NCBI GenBank assembly: GCA_016278505.1 | Contig: JADQBQ010000035.1 | Location: 1 to 50,010 of the forward strand | Length of the DNA stretch: 50,010 nucleotides | Reading direction: 5' to 3' | Source of the DNA: Clostridiales bacterium | GTDB taxonomy: Bacteria > Bacillota > Desulfotomaculia > Desulfotomaculales > VENG01 | Translations under genes and position numbers: made by a program | Shown: positions 1 to 8,034 of the stretch, piece by piece | Layout: every line of letters starts with the position of its first letter | Numbering within the stretch: position 1 is the first letter of the stretch | The notes under the pieces: model-generated | The model's database searches: none | Seen by the model: only the letters and a program-made list of their open reading frames with translations | Told to the model about the DNA's origin: nothing

Positions 1-53
1 CTGTTTTTATTTATAGATTTTGGTGTTTGTGAGGGGTTTTTGCAGTGGAATCA
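1..53 (-). repeat. 53-bp terminal repeat, left copy
   Basis: This stretch matches the reverse complement of 49956-50008 at about 48 of 53 positions, including an unbroken run through GAGGGGTTTTTGCAGTGG. Identity stops at the same inner base (TGGAATCA) in both copies, which is how the end of a mobile element looks. The element body would lie outside the window. Insertion-sequence end is inference; no transposase is visible here. Confidence 0.8.
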
Positions 54-259
54 ATTAATTGAATTGGAAAATACAAAAATAGTTTGTCTCACCCATAAAC
101 TTAACATCATTAAAAAAGATCCCGATGATAACATTTTTCTGGAATCTCCCTGGGATCCCCTAAAGGGCTCTTTTTTTATCCTCAAGGAAGGAGAGAATAA
201 GTGAATTATTCAAACCCCAATCTATTACCCTGATGCCTTGGCCATTGGGTTTATATGCT
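54..259. other. intergenic region, no gene seen
   Basis: No reading frame with a ribosome site is apparent. A weak GGGATCCCC...GGGCTC stem followed by a T-run lies near 148-177. Around 196-222 the sequence AATAAGTGAATTATTCAAAC resembles a second copy at about 2626-2650 and may be a small dispersed repeat. Confidence 0.5.
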
Positions 260-574
260 TTATTTTAATTTGACTGCAGTACCGTAAACCATTATTTCCG
301 CTGCCATTTGCGAAATTGTAGATGTCATAAACCGGATATTTATTACCCCATCAGCACCAAGGCTTTTCGCTTGTTCTTCCATTTGCCCCAGTGCAATCTT
401 CCGCGCATCTTCCAGCATATCCGTATATTCACGGAGTTCTCCCCCAACTACATTTCTAAAAGATGCAATAATATCTTTCCCAATATGCTTGGCCCGAACT
501 GTACTACCCCTTACGATTCCTATTATTTCTGTCACTTCTTTACCAGGCACGCTTTCAGTATTTGTTAATAACAT
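260..574 (-). CDS. YbjQ/UPF0145 family protein
   Basis: A 104-residue protein of the YbjQ (UPF0145, DUF74) family, known as small pentameric proteins of uncertain role, sometimes annotated as heavy-metal binding. The family signature is visible: an N-terminal strand ending in IIGIVRGSTV, then DIIASFRNVVGGEL, and the helix with ARKIALGQMEEQAKSLGADG before INIRF. I chose the ATG at 574 because AAGGAG lies about ten bases upstream; a GTG at 583 sits almost on that site. The start lies inside the end of the upstream membrane gene, so the two are probably translationally coupled. The substrate is unknown. Confidence 0.85.
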   Translation of the reverse strand: MLLTNTESVPGKEVTEIIGIVRGSTVRAKHIGKDIIASFRNVVGGELREYTDMLEDARKIALGQMEEQAKSLGADGVINIRFMTSTISQMAAEIMVYGTAVKLK

Positions 575-767
575 CTTTCTCACTCTCCTTGTCCTTTAAT
601 CGTTGTTTTAGCACACAAACCAACAGGCTGAAGGTGCTGACGCCCCCCAGAACAACCGCCAGGCAGGCAAAAGCCAAAGTAAATTGTGGGGTTAAAGGTG
701 CCAACATCACACCAAATATATACATGACTACAGCAGCTACTATTAACCAGCTAAAAACAGATATCAT
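555..767 (-). CDS. small two-helix membrane protein coupled to ybjQ
   Basis: A 70-residue protein with two predicted membrane helices, at about residues 4-24 and 28-50, and a short charged tail (KQRLKDKESEKD) likely to face the cytoplasm. GGAAG lies nine bases before the ATG. Its last twenty bases overlap the start of the YbjQ-family gene, which suggests a two-gene operon and a possible membrane anchor or partner for that protein. I do not recognise a named family, and the function is unknown. Confidence 0.7.
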   Translation of the reverse strand: MISVFSWLIVAAVVMYIFGVMLAPLTPQFTLAFACLAVVLGGVSTFSLLVCVLKQRLKDKESEKDVINKY

Positions 768-870
768 AATATCATCTTCCTTTGCGTTCTTTTGCTTTAT
801 TTAATACACTAAAAGAAAAAGCTGAACCATTTCATGTACATATACCTGTGCACCCCGGGTTAAGGCCACT

Positions 871-912
871 AATTCCCTCTACGGGATGCAAACAGTAGAA
901 GGAATTTTTTTT
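871..912 (+). terminator. plus-strand intrinsic terminator without an upstream gene
   Basis: AATTCCCTCTAC and GTAGAAGGAATT form a 12-bp stem with one mismatch, followed by eight T on the plus strand. Both neighbouring operons run on the minus strand, so no plus-strand gene explains it. It may be a leftover or end a short unannotated transcript. Confidence 0.55.
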
Positions 913-942
913 CTACTATTTATTTTGTTCAAAATAACACCC

Positions 943-1223
943 TTAGTTTTCCCCAGGAAATTTAACTGCTAAAATAATAATATCCTCATCATGACGTTCA
1001 TAGTAAACCTTAATTTATTTACAACAATCCTTGAAACCCCTTGGTAAACACCGTATTGCTCAGTATAGGTTTTGGATAGTACAGGATTCAGTAAGATATT
1101 ATCAACTTGTAAAACCAAACTGGTTAAATATCTTATAGTCACTTCCTTAGTAAAGTGCCTGCTTTCATATGAAAACAGTTTATCCTGTACAGGTTTTGGC
1201 CAAATTACGCTAACCTTATTCAT
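943..1223 (-). pseudogene. RelE/ParE-family toxin, frameshifted near the C-terminus
   Basis: The first 73 or so residues match the RelE/ParE toxin superfamily (LLNPVLSKTYTEQYG, then VYQGVSRIVVNKLRF). After codon LRF the frame runs to a stop at 969 in an unrelated tail. Adding one base near 1004 restores YYERHDEDIIILAVKFPGEN and a stop at 943, the expected end of this toxin family with its conserved tyrosines. The gene is therefore probably inactivated by a single-base deletion, or there is a sequencing error. Its start overlaps the antitoxin end by eight bases, the usual type II layout. The toxin would be an mRNA interferase or gyrase poison; which one cannot be told. Confidence 0.8.
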
Positions 1224-1470
1224 TACTATACCTATTTAAAATTTCTTGTAAAAACTTTTTCGTTGTAAAAAAATTTTTATTCTTATAGGCTTCTCGACTA
1301 TCCACAATCATTTTTTCTAATTCTGGATCATTTGCAGCTTCCGCTGAAACAGATTCAACTTCTTTATTTGTACTATCAATAGATTTTAATTGCTTGATAA
1401 TTTCTTCAAGGGATATATCACCAGGTAAACTTTTAATTAGATTTATTGCCTTTTCTCTCGCTGTTTCCAC
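1216..1470 (-). CDS. type II antitoxin for the frameshifted RelE/ParE toxin
   Basis: An 84-residue acidic protein beginning METAREKAINLIKSLPGD, with ISLEEIIKQL and a C-terminal helix rich in E and K. Short REKA/LIKSLP-type N-termini followed by an acidic toxin-binding tail are common in antitoxins paired with this ParE-like toxin. GGGAGG lies eight bases before the GTG start at 1470, which I prefer to a GTG nine bases earlier. The gene overlaps the toxin by eight bases and has its own consensus promoter. With the toxin broken, the antitoxin may be an orphan that could still neutralise a related toxin. Confidence 0.7.
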   Translation of the reverse strand: METAREKAINLIKSLPGDISLEEIIKQLKSIDSTNKEVESVSAEAANDPELEKMIVDSREAYKNKNFFTTKKFLQEILNRYSNE

Positions 1471-1507
1471 TCTTAACACCTCCCATAGTTGGTGCTTACA
1501 TACTTAC

Positions 1508-1536
1508 AGTATATCCTAGTATAAATTGTCTCTCAA
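1508..1536 (-). promoter_or_regulatory. sigma-A promoter of the first TA pair
   Basis: On the minus strand, TTGAGA at 1536-1531 is followed by 17 bases and TATACT at 1513-1508. The antitoxin start is about 35 bases further on. The downstream sequence has short AAGTATGTAAG-like repeats that could be the antitoxin operator, by inference only. Confidence 0.65.
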
Positions 1537-1559
1537 TATTATTTTAAGAAGGTATTTAT

Positions 1560-2174
1560 AAAATCCACAATCGCCAAGTTCAAGCGACCACAGCCATGAT
1601 CATAAATTACCTATATAAAATGAAAGGCGGCAAGTGTTGCAGTCATCCCGGATATCACCTTAGTCACTACTGTTAACAGCTCTGGGTAGCATAGCCGGTA
1701 TTGAATTAATGAGCTCTATTAGCTGTATTTTATGAACTACCACTAACTTCTGCCCTCTTTCAGAACTTCAGCAATGCTACTGTACTCTTCATGCCATGTG
1801 CCTGTGGCACAGCCCAGTAATCTTATCGGGGCCATATATCTTGGCCATACTGGCCATGACAGTTACATATACTCTACCTCCTCCCGGAGGAGCTACAGCT
1901 TTCGTGGCCGTATAAATCCAGCAGACTTTCGACTTTTTTATTTATCCCTGTTGGGCATGGAGCCATATGCCTCTTGATAATATTTACACCTGGCCACCGA
2001 GTGACAGGTGCAATACGGAGGATCGATCCTGTTTTTTATTTTTAGTATGACCTTCGGGTTATAGGACTTTGATTCCGTTAAGATCCTCCGGGAACGGTAT
2101 CATAAACCAGTTTTCGATTGCGACTAGGAAATATTGCCGGGGAAGTACATCCAGAGTGATGGCAAAATAATAAG
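1560..2174. other. degenerate intergenic region with unrecognised coding remnants
   Basis: No intact gene is visible. On the minus strand two open stretches look protein-like but lack starts and families I can name. One, about 1789-1941, contains AVAPPGGGRVYVTVMASMAK. The other, ending near 2064, contains LVAIENWFMIPFPEDL. They may be the debris of mobile-element genes. A GC-richer composition than the flanks fits transferred, decaying DNA. Confidence 0.4.
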
Positions 2175-2193
2175 TTAGGTACCGGGTACCTAA
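2175..2193. repeat. palindromic hairpin TTAGGTACC, copy 1
   Basis: TTAGGTACCGGGTACCTAA is a perfect 9-bp inverted repeat around one base. Two more copies occur at 2542-2566 and 3705-3729. It opens the composite repeat block that flanks the second TA pair. Confidence 0.85.
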
Positions 2194-2210
2194 GTTCAGT
2201 GGAAGAAATG

Positions 2211-2566
2211 AGTGGGATTAAAGGCATTGCATGTGGGGCTTTGGGGCAAACAAATTTTTTAAAGCCCCGAAAGCCGATGCCCCAAAGCATCCTGCAAATC
2301 CTGTCAGAAAACGACCCAAAAGAAATACCCCAAATGTTTTCCCAAAAGGAATACCCTAAGATGTTTTCATATTAAAAACATAACTAAAGGAACGCATGCA
2401 AAAATCCCATATATCCCGGGCATTTTCGTAAAAAAAAGTGACCCTTAAGTCACGACCCGAACAATCTTTAGGCAAGGAAGCAAAAAAACCTCCTCATGCT
2501 TCTTTAAACAAGGATTAATTTTGTTTGGTAATTCTTTTAAAAACTTAGGTACCGGGCACCTAAGTT
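2211..2566. repeat. composite repeat block, copy A
   Basis: The first 49 bases (2211-2259) are identical to 3380-3428. A middle part near 2290-2330 (CCTGTCAGAAAACGACCC) resembles 3602-3645, and the last 80 bases (2487-2566) closely match 3649-3729, ending in the TTAGGTACC palindrome. The same order is kept in both copies, so this is one duplicated module of about 355 bp. No gene lies inside it. Confidence 0.8.
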
Positions 2567-2761
2567 TCCGTGGCAGGTTCGAACGAACCGTACCTGTTAG
2601 GTGCCTCTTTTAAGTCCAAGGCTTGAATAAGTGAATTGTTCAAGCCTGACCCCGATGTTTCTACTGTTCAGGTATGTAACTAGGAGACGGGATTATTCTA
2701 TTTATATTCTTATGGAATAATAGTATAATAATTGTATAAAAGTATACTGGAGGTGTTTCTA

Positions 2762-3037
2762 TTGATTATAAAGTCTTCCACCACACTTCGTAATGACTAT
2801 AATTCTATTTCAAAGCTAGTTCATGAAAAAGCTGAGCCTGTATATATTACAAAGAACGGGGAAGGTGACCTTGTTGTCATGAGTATTGAGGCCTTTGAGC
2901 GTAGAGAAGCCATGTTAGCATTAAAAGAAAAGCTTCTCCTTGCAGAAGAACAACGTCTTGCCGGAAAACCTACCGTTTCTCTTGAAGATACTTATAAGAG
3001 ATTGAAGGAGAAAATTGATGGAAAATTGCAAAGTTGA
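2762..3037 (+). CDS. Phd/YefM-family antitoxin
   Basis: A 91-residue antitoxin of the Phd/YefM family. The N-terminal DNA-binding part has LRNDYNSISKLVHEKAEPVYITKNGEGDLVVMS, split here as a helix then the typical PVYITKNG and VVMSIEAFE segments. The rest is an acidic, helical toxin-binding tail. GGAGG lies eight bases before a TTG start at 2762, which gives the usual family length; a longer reading from 2732 has no ribosome site. It overlaps the toxin gene by 20 bases. Like other members it should repress its own promoter, probably within the AT-rich inverted repeats at 2690-2745. Confidence 0.85.
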   Translation: MIIKSSTTLRNDYNSISKLVHEKAEPVYITKNGEGDLVVMSIEAFERREAMLALKEKLLLAEEQRLAGKPTVSLEDTYKRLKEKIDGKLQS

Positions 3038-3338
3038 ACTTCTTCCTGTAGCTTTTGAGGATCTTGATGAAATATTTGATTATATCTTATTAGAAAACCC
3101 TACAGCTGCTAAGAATATGCTTGATAATATCATGACTGCATTCCGTCGTCTTGAGCAATTTCCATACTCTGGTGTGAAACTTATAGATGAGTCACTAAAA
3201 TATTATAATTTTCGAATGCTCATTATTGAGCCCTATGTGGCTTTTTATCGCTTGATAGATAATATGGTTTATGTTTATAGGATTTTACATGGTACCAGAG
3301 ATTATATTCGTATTCTAAAGAACATAAAAAGTTCTTAG
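3018..3338 (+). CDS. RelE/ParE-family toxin
   Basis: A 106-residue toxin of the RelE/ParE superfamily, paired with the Phd/YefM-like antitoxin. Visible family features are the start VELLPVAFEDLDEIFDYI, a helical hairpin ending LEQFPYSGVKL, and the strands YYNFRMLIIEPYVAFYRL and VYVYRILHGTRDY with the C-terminal RILH-x-RDY signature. AAGGAG sits seven bases before the ATG at 3018. The frame is complete, unlike the other TA pair in this window. Whether it cleaves mRNA on the ribosome or targets gyrase cannot be decided from sequence. Confidence 0.87.
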   Translation: MENCKVELLPVAFEDLDEIFDYILLENPTAAKNMLDNIMTAFRRLEQFPYSGVKLIDESLKYYNFRMLIIEPYVAFYRLIDNMVYVYRILHGTRDYIRILKNIKSS

Positions 3339-3379
3339 CATTTTCCAATCACACCAAGTTCAACCAGTCAAAAAAAATA

Positions 3380-3729
3380 AGTGGGATTAAAGGCATTGCA
3401 TGTGGGGCTTTGGGGCAAACAAATTTTTAGACAGGATTAACAGGATTAATTGGATGCGCAATGAAGTTTATCTGTCAATGGAATTTTCCTTTAAGAATAA
3501 GTTTTTAGTGTGTTTAAAAATAAAACATTATTAGAGATAAATTTGCAATGACGAATAGAATTATCTACGCTCTCAAAGTAATGATCCTGCTTAAAAAAAA
3601 TCCTGCCAATCCTGTAAATCGTGTCAGAAGACGACCCTAAAGAAATAGAAACCTCCCCATGCTTCTTTAAACAAGGGGTAATTTTGTTGGGTAATTCTTT
3701 TAAAAACTTAGGTACCCGGTACCTAAGTT
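3380..3729. repeat. composite repeat block, copy B
   Basis: Second copy of the module at 2211-2566. It begins with the identical 49 bases, carries an extra stretch around 3429-3600 that includes ACAGGATTAACAGGATTAAT, and ends with the 80-base tail and palindrome. The palindrome ends three bases from the stop codon of the O-antigen-ligase gene. This block accounts for the otherwise gene-free region between 3339 and 3732. Confidence 0.8.
3705..3729 (-). terminator. TTAGGTACC palindrome acting as terminator for the Wzy_C gene
   Basis: Read on the minus strand, AACTTAGGTAC pairs with GTACCTAAGTT and is followed by TTTTTAAAAG. It starts just after the TAG of the gene at 3733-5631. It is also the last part of the repeated module, so its terminator role may be incidental. 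Confidence 0.6.
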
Positions 3730-3732
3730 ACC

Positions 3733-5631
3733 CTATTGTCGATTTATGTACTGCTGCAATATTGGATTTTCGGGTTTCAGTTTCTTAGCTAATTGTATCT
3801 GGTTTAAGGCCGATTCCTTTTTGTTGTCTTTGAAATATATGTTTGCCAAGTAAAGGTGAATTTTGATGGCATTATTTTCAGCTATTTCTTTATCTTCCTC
3901 ACTGCGAGCACTCTGAAGGGCAGCCTTTTTTAGGGCTAAGCCTTGTAATAAAACACTTTTGGCTTCACTAATTCGATTCGCTTGCAGGTAAAACTCGCCT
4001 AAATCCAAATACCTCTGCAAAATATATGCACCGTATTTAGCTCCGATAAGCAAATGCTTTTCTGCTTCCCACTGCTTTCCCTGGGCCCAGTAAAGCTTTC
4101 CTAACCAGTTTTGAAGCATACCGTCGGAAGGGCTCAGGTTTACTGCCTTTTGGGCAGAAGCAAGGGCTTTTTTTAATAATTCCCTGTCCTTTGTTTCCTT
4201 ATATTTATTGATATAGTTTTTACTGACAAAGTAATACCCCATGGGGTTAATAGGATAAAAGGAATTCGCCGTTTCGTAATAACGTGTGGAAGTAACAAGA
4301 TTAGCTTGCGAAGCGGCTTGGACTCCTTTTGCATAAAGAATGCCACTGGATAACTTCCATCCGGTCAGAATCACTAACAGGGGCAGTACAACCAAACCGA
4401 ATCTAGGACTTAGCTTTAACGCACTTCTGTGTTTATAATTAGTTTCAGTAACTGCCACTCCGGCCATGGCAAAAAATATGCCCGTCACGCCAGGAAAGTT
4501 CCAGCTAAAATCAATCCCTATATGCAGTAGAAAAGCTGTTAACCCAACAAGTATTCCAGGAAAATAATCGGGTAAACAGCCCTGTTTCATCTTTTTTCTG
4601 ATTCGCAAGAAAAGTGTAAGTAGAAAACCGCCGAATAATAGTACTCCAACAATACCCAATTCAGCCGCTGTTTGCAGATAATGATTATGAGCAAAACGAG
4701 CATACCATCTATTGCCTGCATACTCCTGGTAATAAGCCAAGTAAAAGGTACCCAGCCCGTAACCATGAATGGGATTGGATTCAAAAAGCCTGCCCCCTAC
4801 CTGCCAGAAATTCCATCTTCCTTCAACAGAAGAAGGTAAAAACGAGCCGGAGCGAAGCAAGATCTGAGATAAAAACTTATCAATGCCTTTATTTTTTGGT
4901 AAGTAAGTGGCAACTTCCATGATACTTTGGGTTAGTAGAATGGCCAATAATATACAAATAAGAGTCTGTTTTATAGCGGTTAAACGCAATCTGCCCTTTA
5001 GCCCCAGCAGCATAAAGGGTGCAGCTAAAATCAAGGAAAGCAGCGATCCTCTTGAGCCCGTCAATAACAAAGATGTAAATAATATTAAGCAAGCTGCAAA
5101 TAAGATTCGATTAGGCCTGCGCAAATAATATCCCCATGAAAAGCAAAAAACTAAAACCAAGAATATGCCCAGGGCATTGGGATTGAAAAAAGTGCTTGCT
5201 ATACGCCCGTTCTCAACGAAGAGATATTCGCCAATTCCGAAAGCAGCAATACCTATCCCTGTAATTAATAGCATTCTACCTACTTTAACAAAATTGTCTT
5301 TTTGCAACTGCATAGACAATAGAATAATTAAGGCATAACACACCAGTTGTAAAAATTCAACCAGAGTGCGGTGTGGGTTTAATGACCAGAAAATGCTCAT
5401 TCCACCCCAAAAAACAAATAAAGCATACCATAGTAAAGGGGTATCGAAAGCAATATTAAATAAAGAGCGCCCAGTGATCAGTAACCAACCCGAGACAGCT
5501 AAAAGAGCTAATAAAACCCAATAAACAACCTCATTATCAAATCCACCGTTTAACAAAGACAGCAAGCTTAGGGTTATCATTAGGGAAACAGTAATTATGT
5601 CCATCCCTTTTTTTAGTTCAAGCCCATTCAA
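3733..5631 (-). CDS. O-antigen ligase-family (Wzy_C) membrane protein with TPR tail
   Basis: A 632-residue polytopic protein with about 11-12 membrane helices in the first 420 residues, then soluble TPR-like repeats (for example SPSDGMLQNWLGKLYWAQGK and AENNAIKIHLYLANIYF). The large extracellular loop near residues 260-330 has SVEGRWNFW, HGYGLGTF and AHNHYLQTAAELGIVG, the Wzy_C signature of O-antigen ligases and pilin oligosaccharyltransferases. These enzymes transfer lipid-linked glycans on the outer face of the membrane. A TTG start follows GAGGTGA by nine bases. Lying just downstream of pilA, it may glycosylate the pilin; a surface polysaccharide role is equally possible. Confidence 0.82.
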   Translation of the reverse strand: MNGLELKKGMDIITVSLMITLSLLSLLNGGFDNEVVYWVLLALLAVSGWLLITGRSLFNIAFDTPLLWYALFVFWGGMSIFWSLNPHRTLVEFLQLVCYALIILLSMQLQKDNFVKVGRMLLITGIGIAAFGIGEYLFVENGRIASTFFNPNALGIFLVLVFCFSWGYYLRRPNRILFAACLILFTSLLLTGSRGSLLSLILAAPFMLLGLKGRLRLTAIKQTLICILLAILLTQSIMEVATYLPKNKGIDKFLSQILLRSGSFLPSSVEGRWNFWQVGGRLFESNPIHGYGLGTFYLAYYQEYAGNRWYARFAHNHYLQTAAELGIVGVLLFGGFLLTLFLRIRKKMKQGCLPDYFPGILVGLTAFLLHIGIDFSWNFPGVTGIFFAMAGVAVTETNYKHRSALKLSPRFGLVVLPLLVILTGWKLSSGILYAKGVQAASQANLVTSTRYYETANSFYPINPMGYYFVSKNYINKYKETKDRELLKKALASAQKAVNLSPSDGMLQNWLGKLYWAQGKQWEAEKHLLIGAKYGAYILQRYLDLGEFYLQANRISEAKSVLLQGLALKKAALQSARSEEDKEIAENNAIKIHLYLANIYFKDNKKESALNQIQLAKKLKPENPILQQYINRQ

Positions 5632-5656
5632 TGAACTTTCACCTCAGAATAAAAGC

Positions 5657-6249
5657 TCAAGATTTATTTTCCAGCCCCTTTTTGTTTCCCAGGGATAATC
5701 CCAGAACAATCCAGAAGAGGGGCATGACCGTAACTACTTCAATATTGAAAAGCCCCTGTATAAGATAAGTAGCTATCATTATAAAATACATAAACTCATG
5801 ATCAGTTTTTCCTGGCCGCAAAAAAAAGAAAAGAAACGCCATGTATGCAAATAAGGCAAACAGTCCCATGGTAACAGCAATTTCCAAGAATATATTGTGG
5901 GCTTTATCCACTGCAGTATTATCATTAATCACAATGCCTGCATAAAAGAGGTGATCCGGACCGACTCCAAATGCCCAATTCTGTGGTATTAATTTTAACG
6001 TCTCAGTCCATATCAATAACCGGTTAGACCCGGCTTGGCCCTCCAGGTGGGAGGCAGATACCACTTGCCGGGAATACTAAAGGCCCGCTTGTAAATAATA
6101 CCGCCCTTGGCCGGTGCTAGCATGATGGTTACTAGAAGAAGAATTATAACAACTGGGATTAAAGGTTTCCTTTTATCAGAAATTCTTATAAAACTGGTGT
6201 AGTATACTAAAAAATCTTGATATCTTGAGTTTTGAGTATCTAAATTTGT
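5657..6249 (-). pseudogene. remnant of a second O-antigen ligase-family gene
   Basis: The readable part at 5657-6064 is a Wzy_C C-terminal half (SNRLLIWTETLKLIP, GVGPDHLF, DKAHNIFLEIAVTMG) with two or three membrane helices. Just upstream, in another frame from 6249, comes a helix (PLIPVVIILLLVTIMLAP) ending GGIIYKRAFSIPGK, which joins naturally to the GTG-started part if one base is shifted near 6064. No start codon or N-terminal helices exist: the open stretch begins after a stop at 6250, close to the pilA terminator. It is a 5'-truncated, frameshifted paralogue of the gene downstream. Confidence 0.75.
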
Positions 6250-6269
6250 TTAGTTTATTATAGCTTGAA

Positions 6270-6306
6270 TTTCTAAGGCCTTGTTTTCAAAACAAGGCCT
6301 TAGAAA
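6270..6306 (-). terminator. perfect hairpin downstream of pilA
   Basis: TTTCTAAGGCCTTGTTTT is followed, one base later, by its exact reverse complement: an 18-bp perfect stem. It lies 75 bases after the pilA stop. There is no long U-run beyond the stem, but its own 3' arm ends in A/T. It most likely protects or ends the pilA transcript. Confidence 0.6.
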
Positions 6307-6380
6307 ATTTATCTTCGTATTTGTAAAATCACGTTGTTAATTTAGTTAAGAAACCTGGCAATATATTCAAATAAACAACC

Positions 6381-6695
6381 TTAATGTGTCGCTACCGGTG
6401 GTTCAGAACCTGTGAGATTATATCCATCTAAATCAGTCATATCCGCAATATATGGTTCTAAGTCACTTGTCAAATCATTAGGCCAATCACCGTTTTCCGC
6501 GTAATACATTTCTATTGCTGAATCAATGATCCTCAAGTTTGCCTCTTCAGCTGCATTTTCTGCTTTTTCTTTCATTCCAGTAAACTGAGGAACAGCAATA
6601 GCCGCTAAGATACCAATAATAACCACAACCACCATCAATTCCACCAAGGTAAAGCCGTCCTTCTTCTTTAAAGCCTTAGCTAGCTTATAAAACAT
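6381..6695 (-). CDS. pilA: type IV major pilin-like prepilin
   Basis: A 104-residue prepilin. The leader is 14 residues with several lysines (KALKKKDG), followed by the prepilin peptidase site G|FTLVELMVVVVIIGILAA with Glu at mature position 5, then AIAVPQF. The globular part is short (about 60 residues) and acidic, with DGDW-like ENGDWPNDL and a C-terminal VATH; no cysteine pair is present. AAGGAGGT lies seven bases before the ATG. It is the last gene of the pilus cluster and the gap of 106 bases upstream may hold its own promoter. PilD peptidase is not in this window. Confidence 0.9.
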   Translation of the reverse strand: MFYKLAKALKKKDGFTLVELMVVVVIIGILAAIAVPQFTGMKEKAENAAEEANLRIIDSAIEMYYAENGDWPNDLTSDLEPYIADMTDLDGYNLTGSEPPVATH

Positions 6696-6801
6696 AAATC
6701 CACCTCCTTTGTCTTGTATTTCTAATCACTTCTACCCATGTTATACCAACTAATAATTTTTTTAGACAGTTAACTGCAAAAAATTTAAGAATCCACTCCA
6801 C

Positions 6802-8034
6802 TTATTTCATCTCTTGCAGCATGTCCCTGAGCAGTGCAACATTATCCGGTGTTTCTTCCACCCACAGCACATATTCAGGATTATCGCTGTCGCCGGAGAT
6901 GTTTCTAGAGGTGTGCAGGTTGGATACGGGAATTCCCGTTAGTTCGCTTAACAGAAGCTTTCTGGAGTGGATACTTTGATGAGAGTTCATGGTTAATATC
7001 GGAACTTTTATTATCTCCTGCTCTCTATCAATATTCACCACCGCACTCCTTACCCGCGTTTCCAAACCCGGGGGGCAGATAACGAGTAACTCTTTGCTGA
7101 ATTTGGAGCTGTCTGAAGTCAGAGGGGTGATTTCTTCTCCAAACTTAAATTCCTGTAGTTTCTTGGCGGCGGTGGCGGCAAATACATTGTTCAGTTTAAA
7201 AGTAAGCACTTTCTCTTCCCTGGCGCTGAGGCTGTCGAAGTTCTGGGCCAATTTTTGGATCTCTTCCCAGCGATGGAATACTTCCCGGTCAAAAACCAGC
7301 AGCTTGTTATCCAGAGCCACGTATTTCTCCAGTTCTATCCCGGCTTTGGCCAGCAATTCCACAGCTCTCTCCGGTGAGATTAAATAAAGTTGTAATGTTT
7401 TGAAGTCCACGGAAAGGCTGTTTTCTTCGGTGTCCACATTATTGATCAGTTCACTTACTTTTTCCAGTGCCGGGACTGTACCCTGCACGTAAACAACGTG
7501 CGGGTTTTCTTCGACGATGATGTTTTTTTGCGGAATGGCCAGTTCATTAATCAACATCTTTATTTTTTCCGCCGGAACGTAGTATGTATCGAAGCGGGCC
7601 AGTATCATCTGGTTGTAGTAGTTGGCGTCCAGTGCTCCCGGATCACCGACGACAATGGTATTATCCTGTTGTACGTAAGAAAGTTCTTGTTTTTGGATCA
7701 ATAGTTCCAAGGCTTCGGCAGCGGTTAAATTTTTGGCTTTGAAGGATATTTCCTCCGGCTCATCATCCCCCAGCAAAATGATGTTTTTACCCATCTGCAC
7801 CGCCAGGGCGGAGAGGGCATCGCGCAGGTCCACCTGCCTGAAGTCCACGGATATAACCCCACCACCGGATGAAGCTGCATGAGCGGTATTGGACAATACC
7901 AATGAAGCAAAGGGCAAATTATTTTTTGAAAGCTGGCCTCCGGCTTCGGCATCTTCCGTAACATTAAAATTACAGAACAAGGCTATAAATATGGCGACGG
8001 CACAGGTTATGTGTAATATTTTAGGACTTTTCAC
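6802..8034 (-). CDS. secretin N-domain (STN/N1) protein lacking a pore domain
   Basis: About 410 residues. An N-terminal hydrophobic signal (HITCAVAIFIALFCNF) is followed by an STN-type domain (ISVDFRQVDLRDALSALA, IILLGDDEPEEISFKAKNLT) and several secretin N1/NolW-like repeats (TYYVPAEKIKMLINEL, VVYVQGTVPALEKVSELI, LTFKLNNVFAATAAKKL). The C-terminal secretin pore motifs are absent, so it cannot form an outer-membrane channel. It overlaps the PilP-like gene. I prefer the GTG at 8034, seven bases after GAGGTG; an ATG at 8055 is possible. It probably binds peptidoglycan or pilus assembly proteins outside the membrane; the precise role is inference. Confidence 0.78.
   Translation of the reverse strand: MKSPKILHITCAVAIFIALFCNFNVTEDAEAGGQLSKNNLPFASLVLSNTAHAASSGGGVISVDFRQVDLRDALSALAVQMGKNIILLGDDEPEEISFKAKNLTAAEALELLIQKQELSYVQQDNTIVVGDPGALDANYYNQMILARFDTYYVPAEKIKMLINELAIPQKNIIVEENPHVVYVQGTVPALEKVSELINNVDTEENSLSVDFKTLQLYLISPERAVELLAKAGIELEKYVALDNKLLVFDREVFHRWEEIQKLAQNFDSLSAREEKVLTFKLNNVFAATAAKKLQEFKFGEEITPLTSDSSKFSKELLVICPPGLETRVRSAVVNIDREQEIIKVPILTMNSHQSIHSRKLLLSELTGIPVSNLHTSRNISGDSDNPEYVLWVEETPDNVALLRDMLQEMK

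Noticed and set aside
1774-1977. A 67-codon plus-strand frame in the degenerate region
   Set aside because: No ribosome site and no family; the opposite strand looks more protein-like, but is broken as well.
2573-2600. GGTTCGAACGAACC stretch like a tRNA T-arm
   Set aside because: No acceptor stem, anticodon arm or CCA context exists around it; it is part of an inverted repeat near the second TA pair.
2175-3729. CRISPR array made of the TTAGGTACC palindromes
   Set aside because: Only three copies exist, at irregular spacing of hundreds of bases, and no cas gene is present.
4587-5128. Short frames within the Wzy_C gene
   Set aside because: They overlap a long conserved membrane-protein frame and lack ribosome sites.
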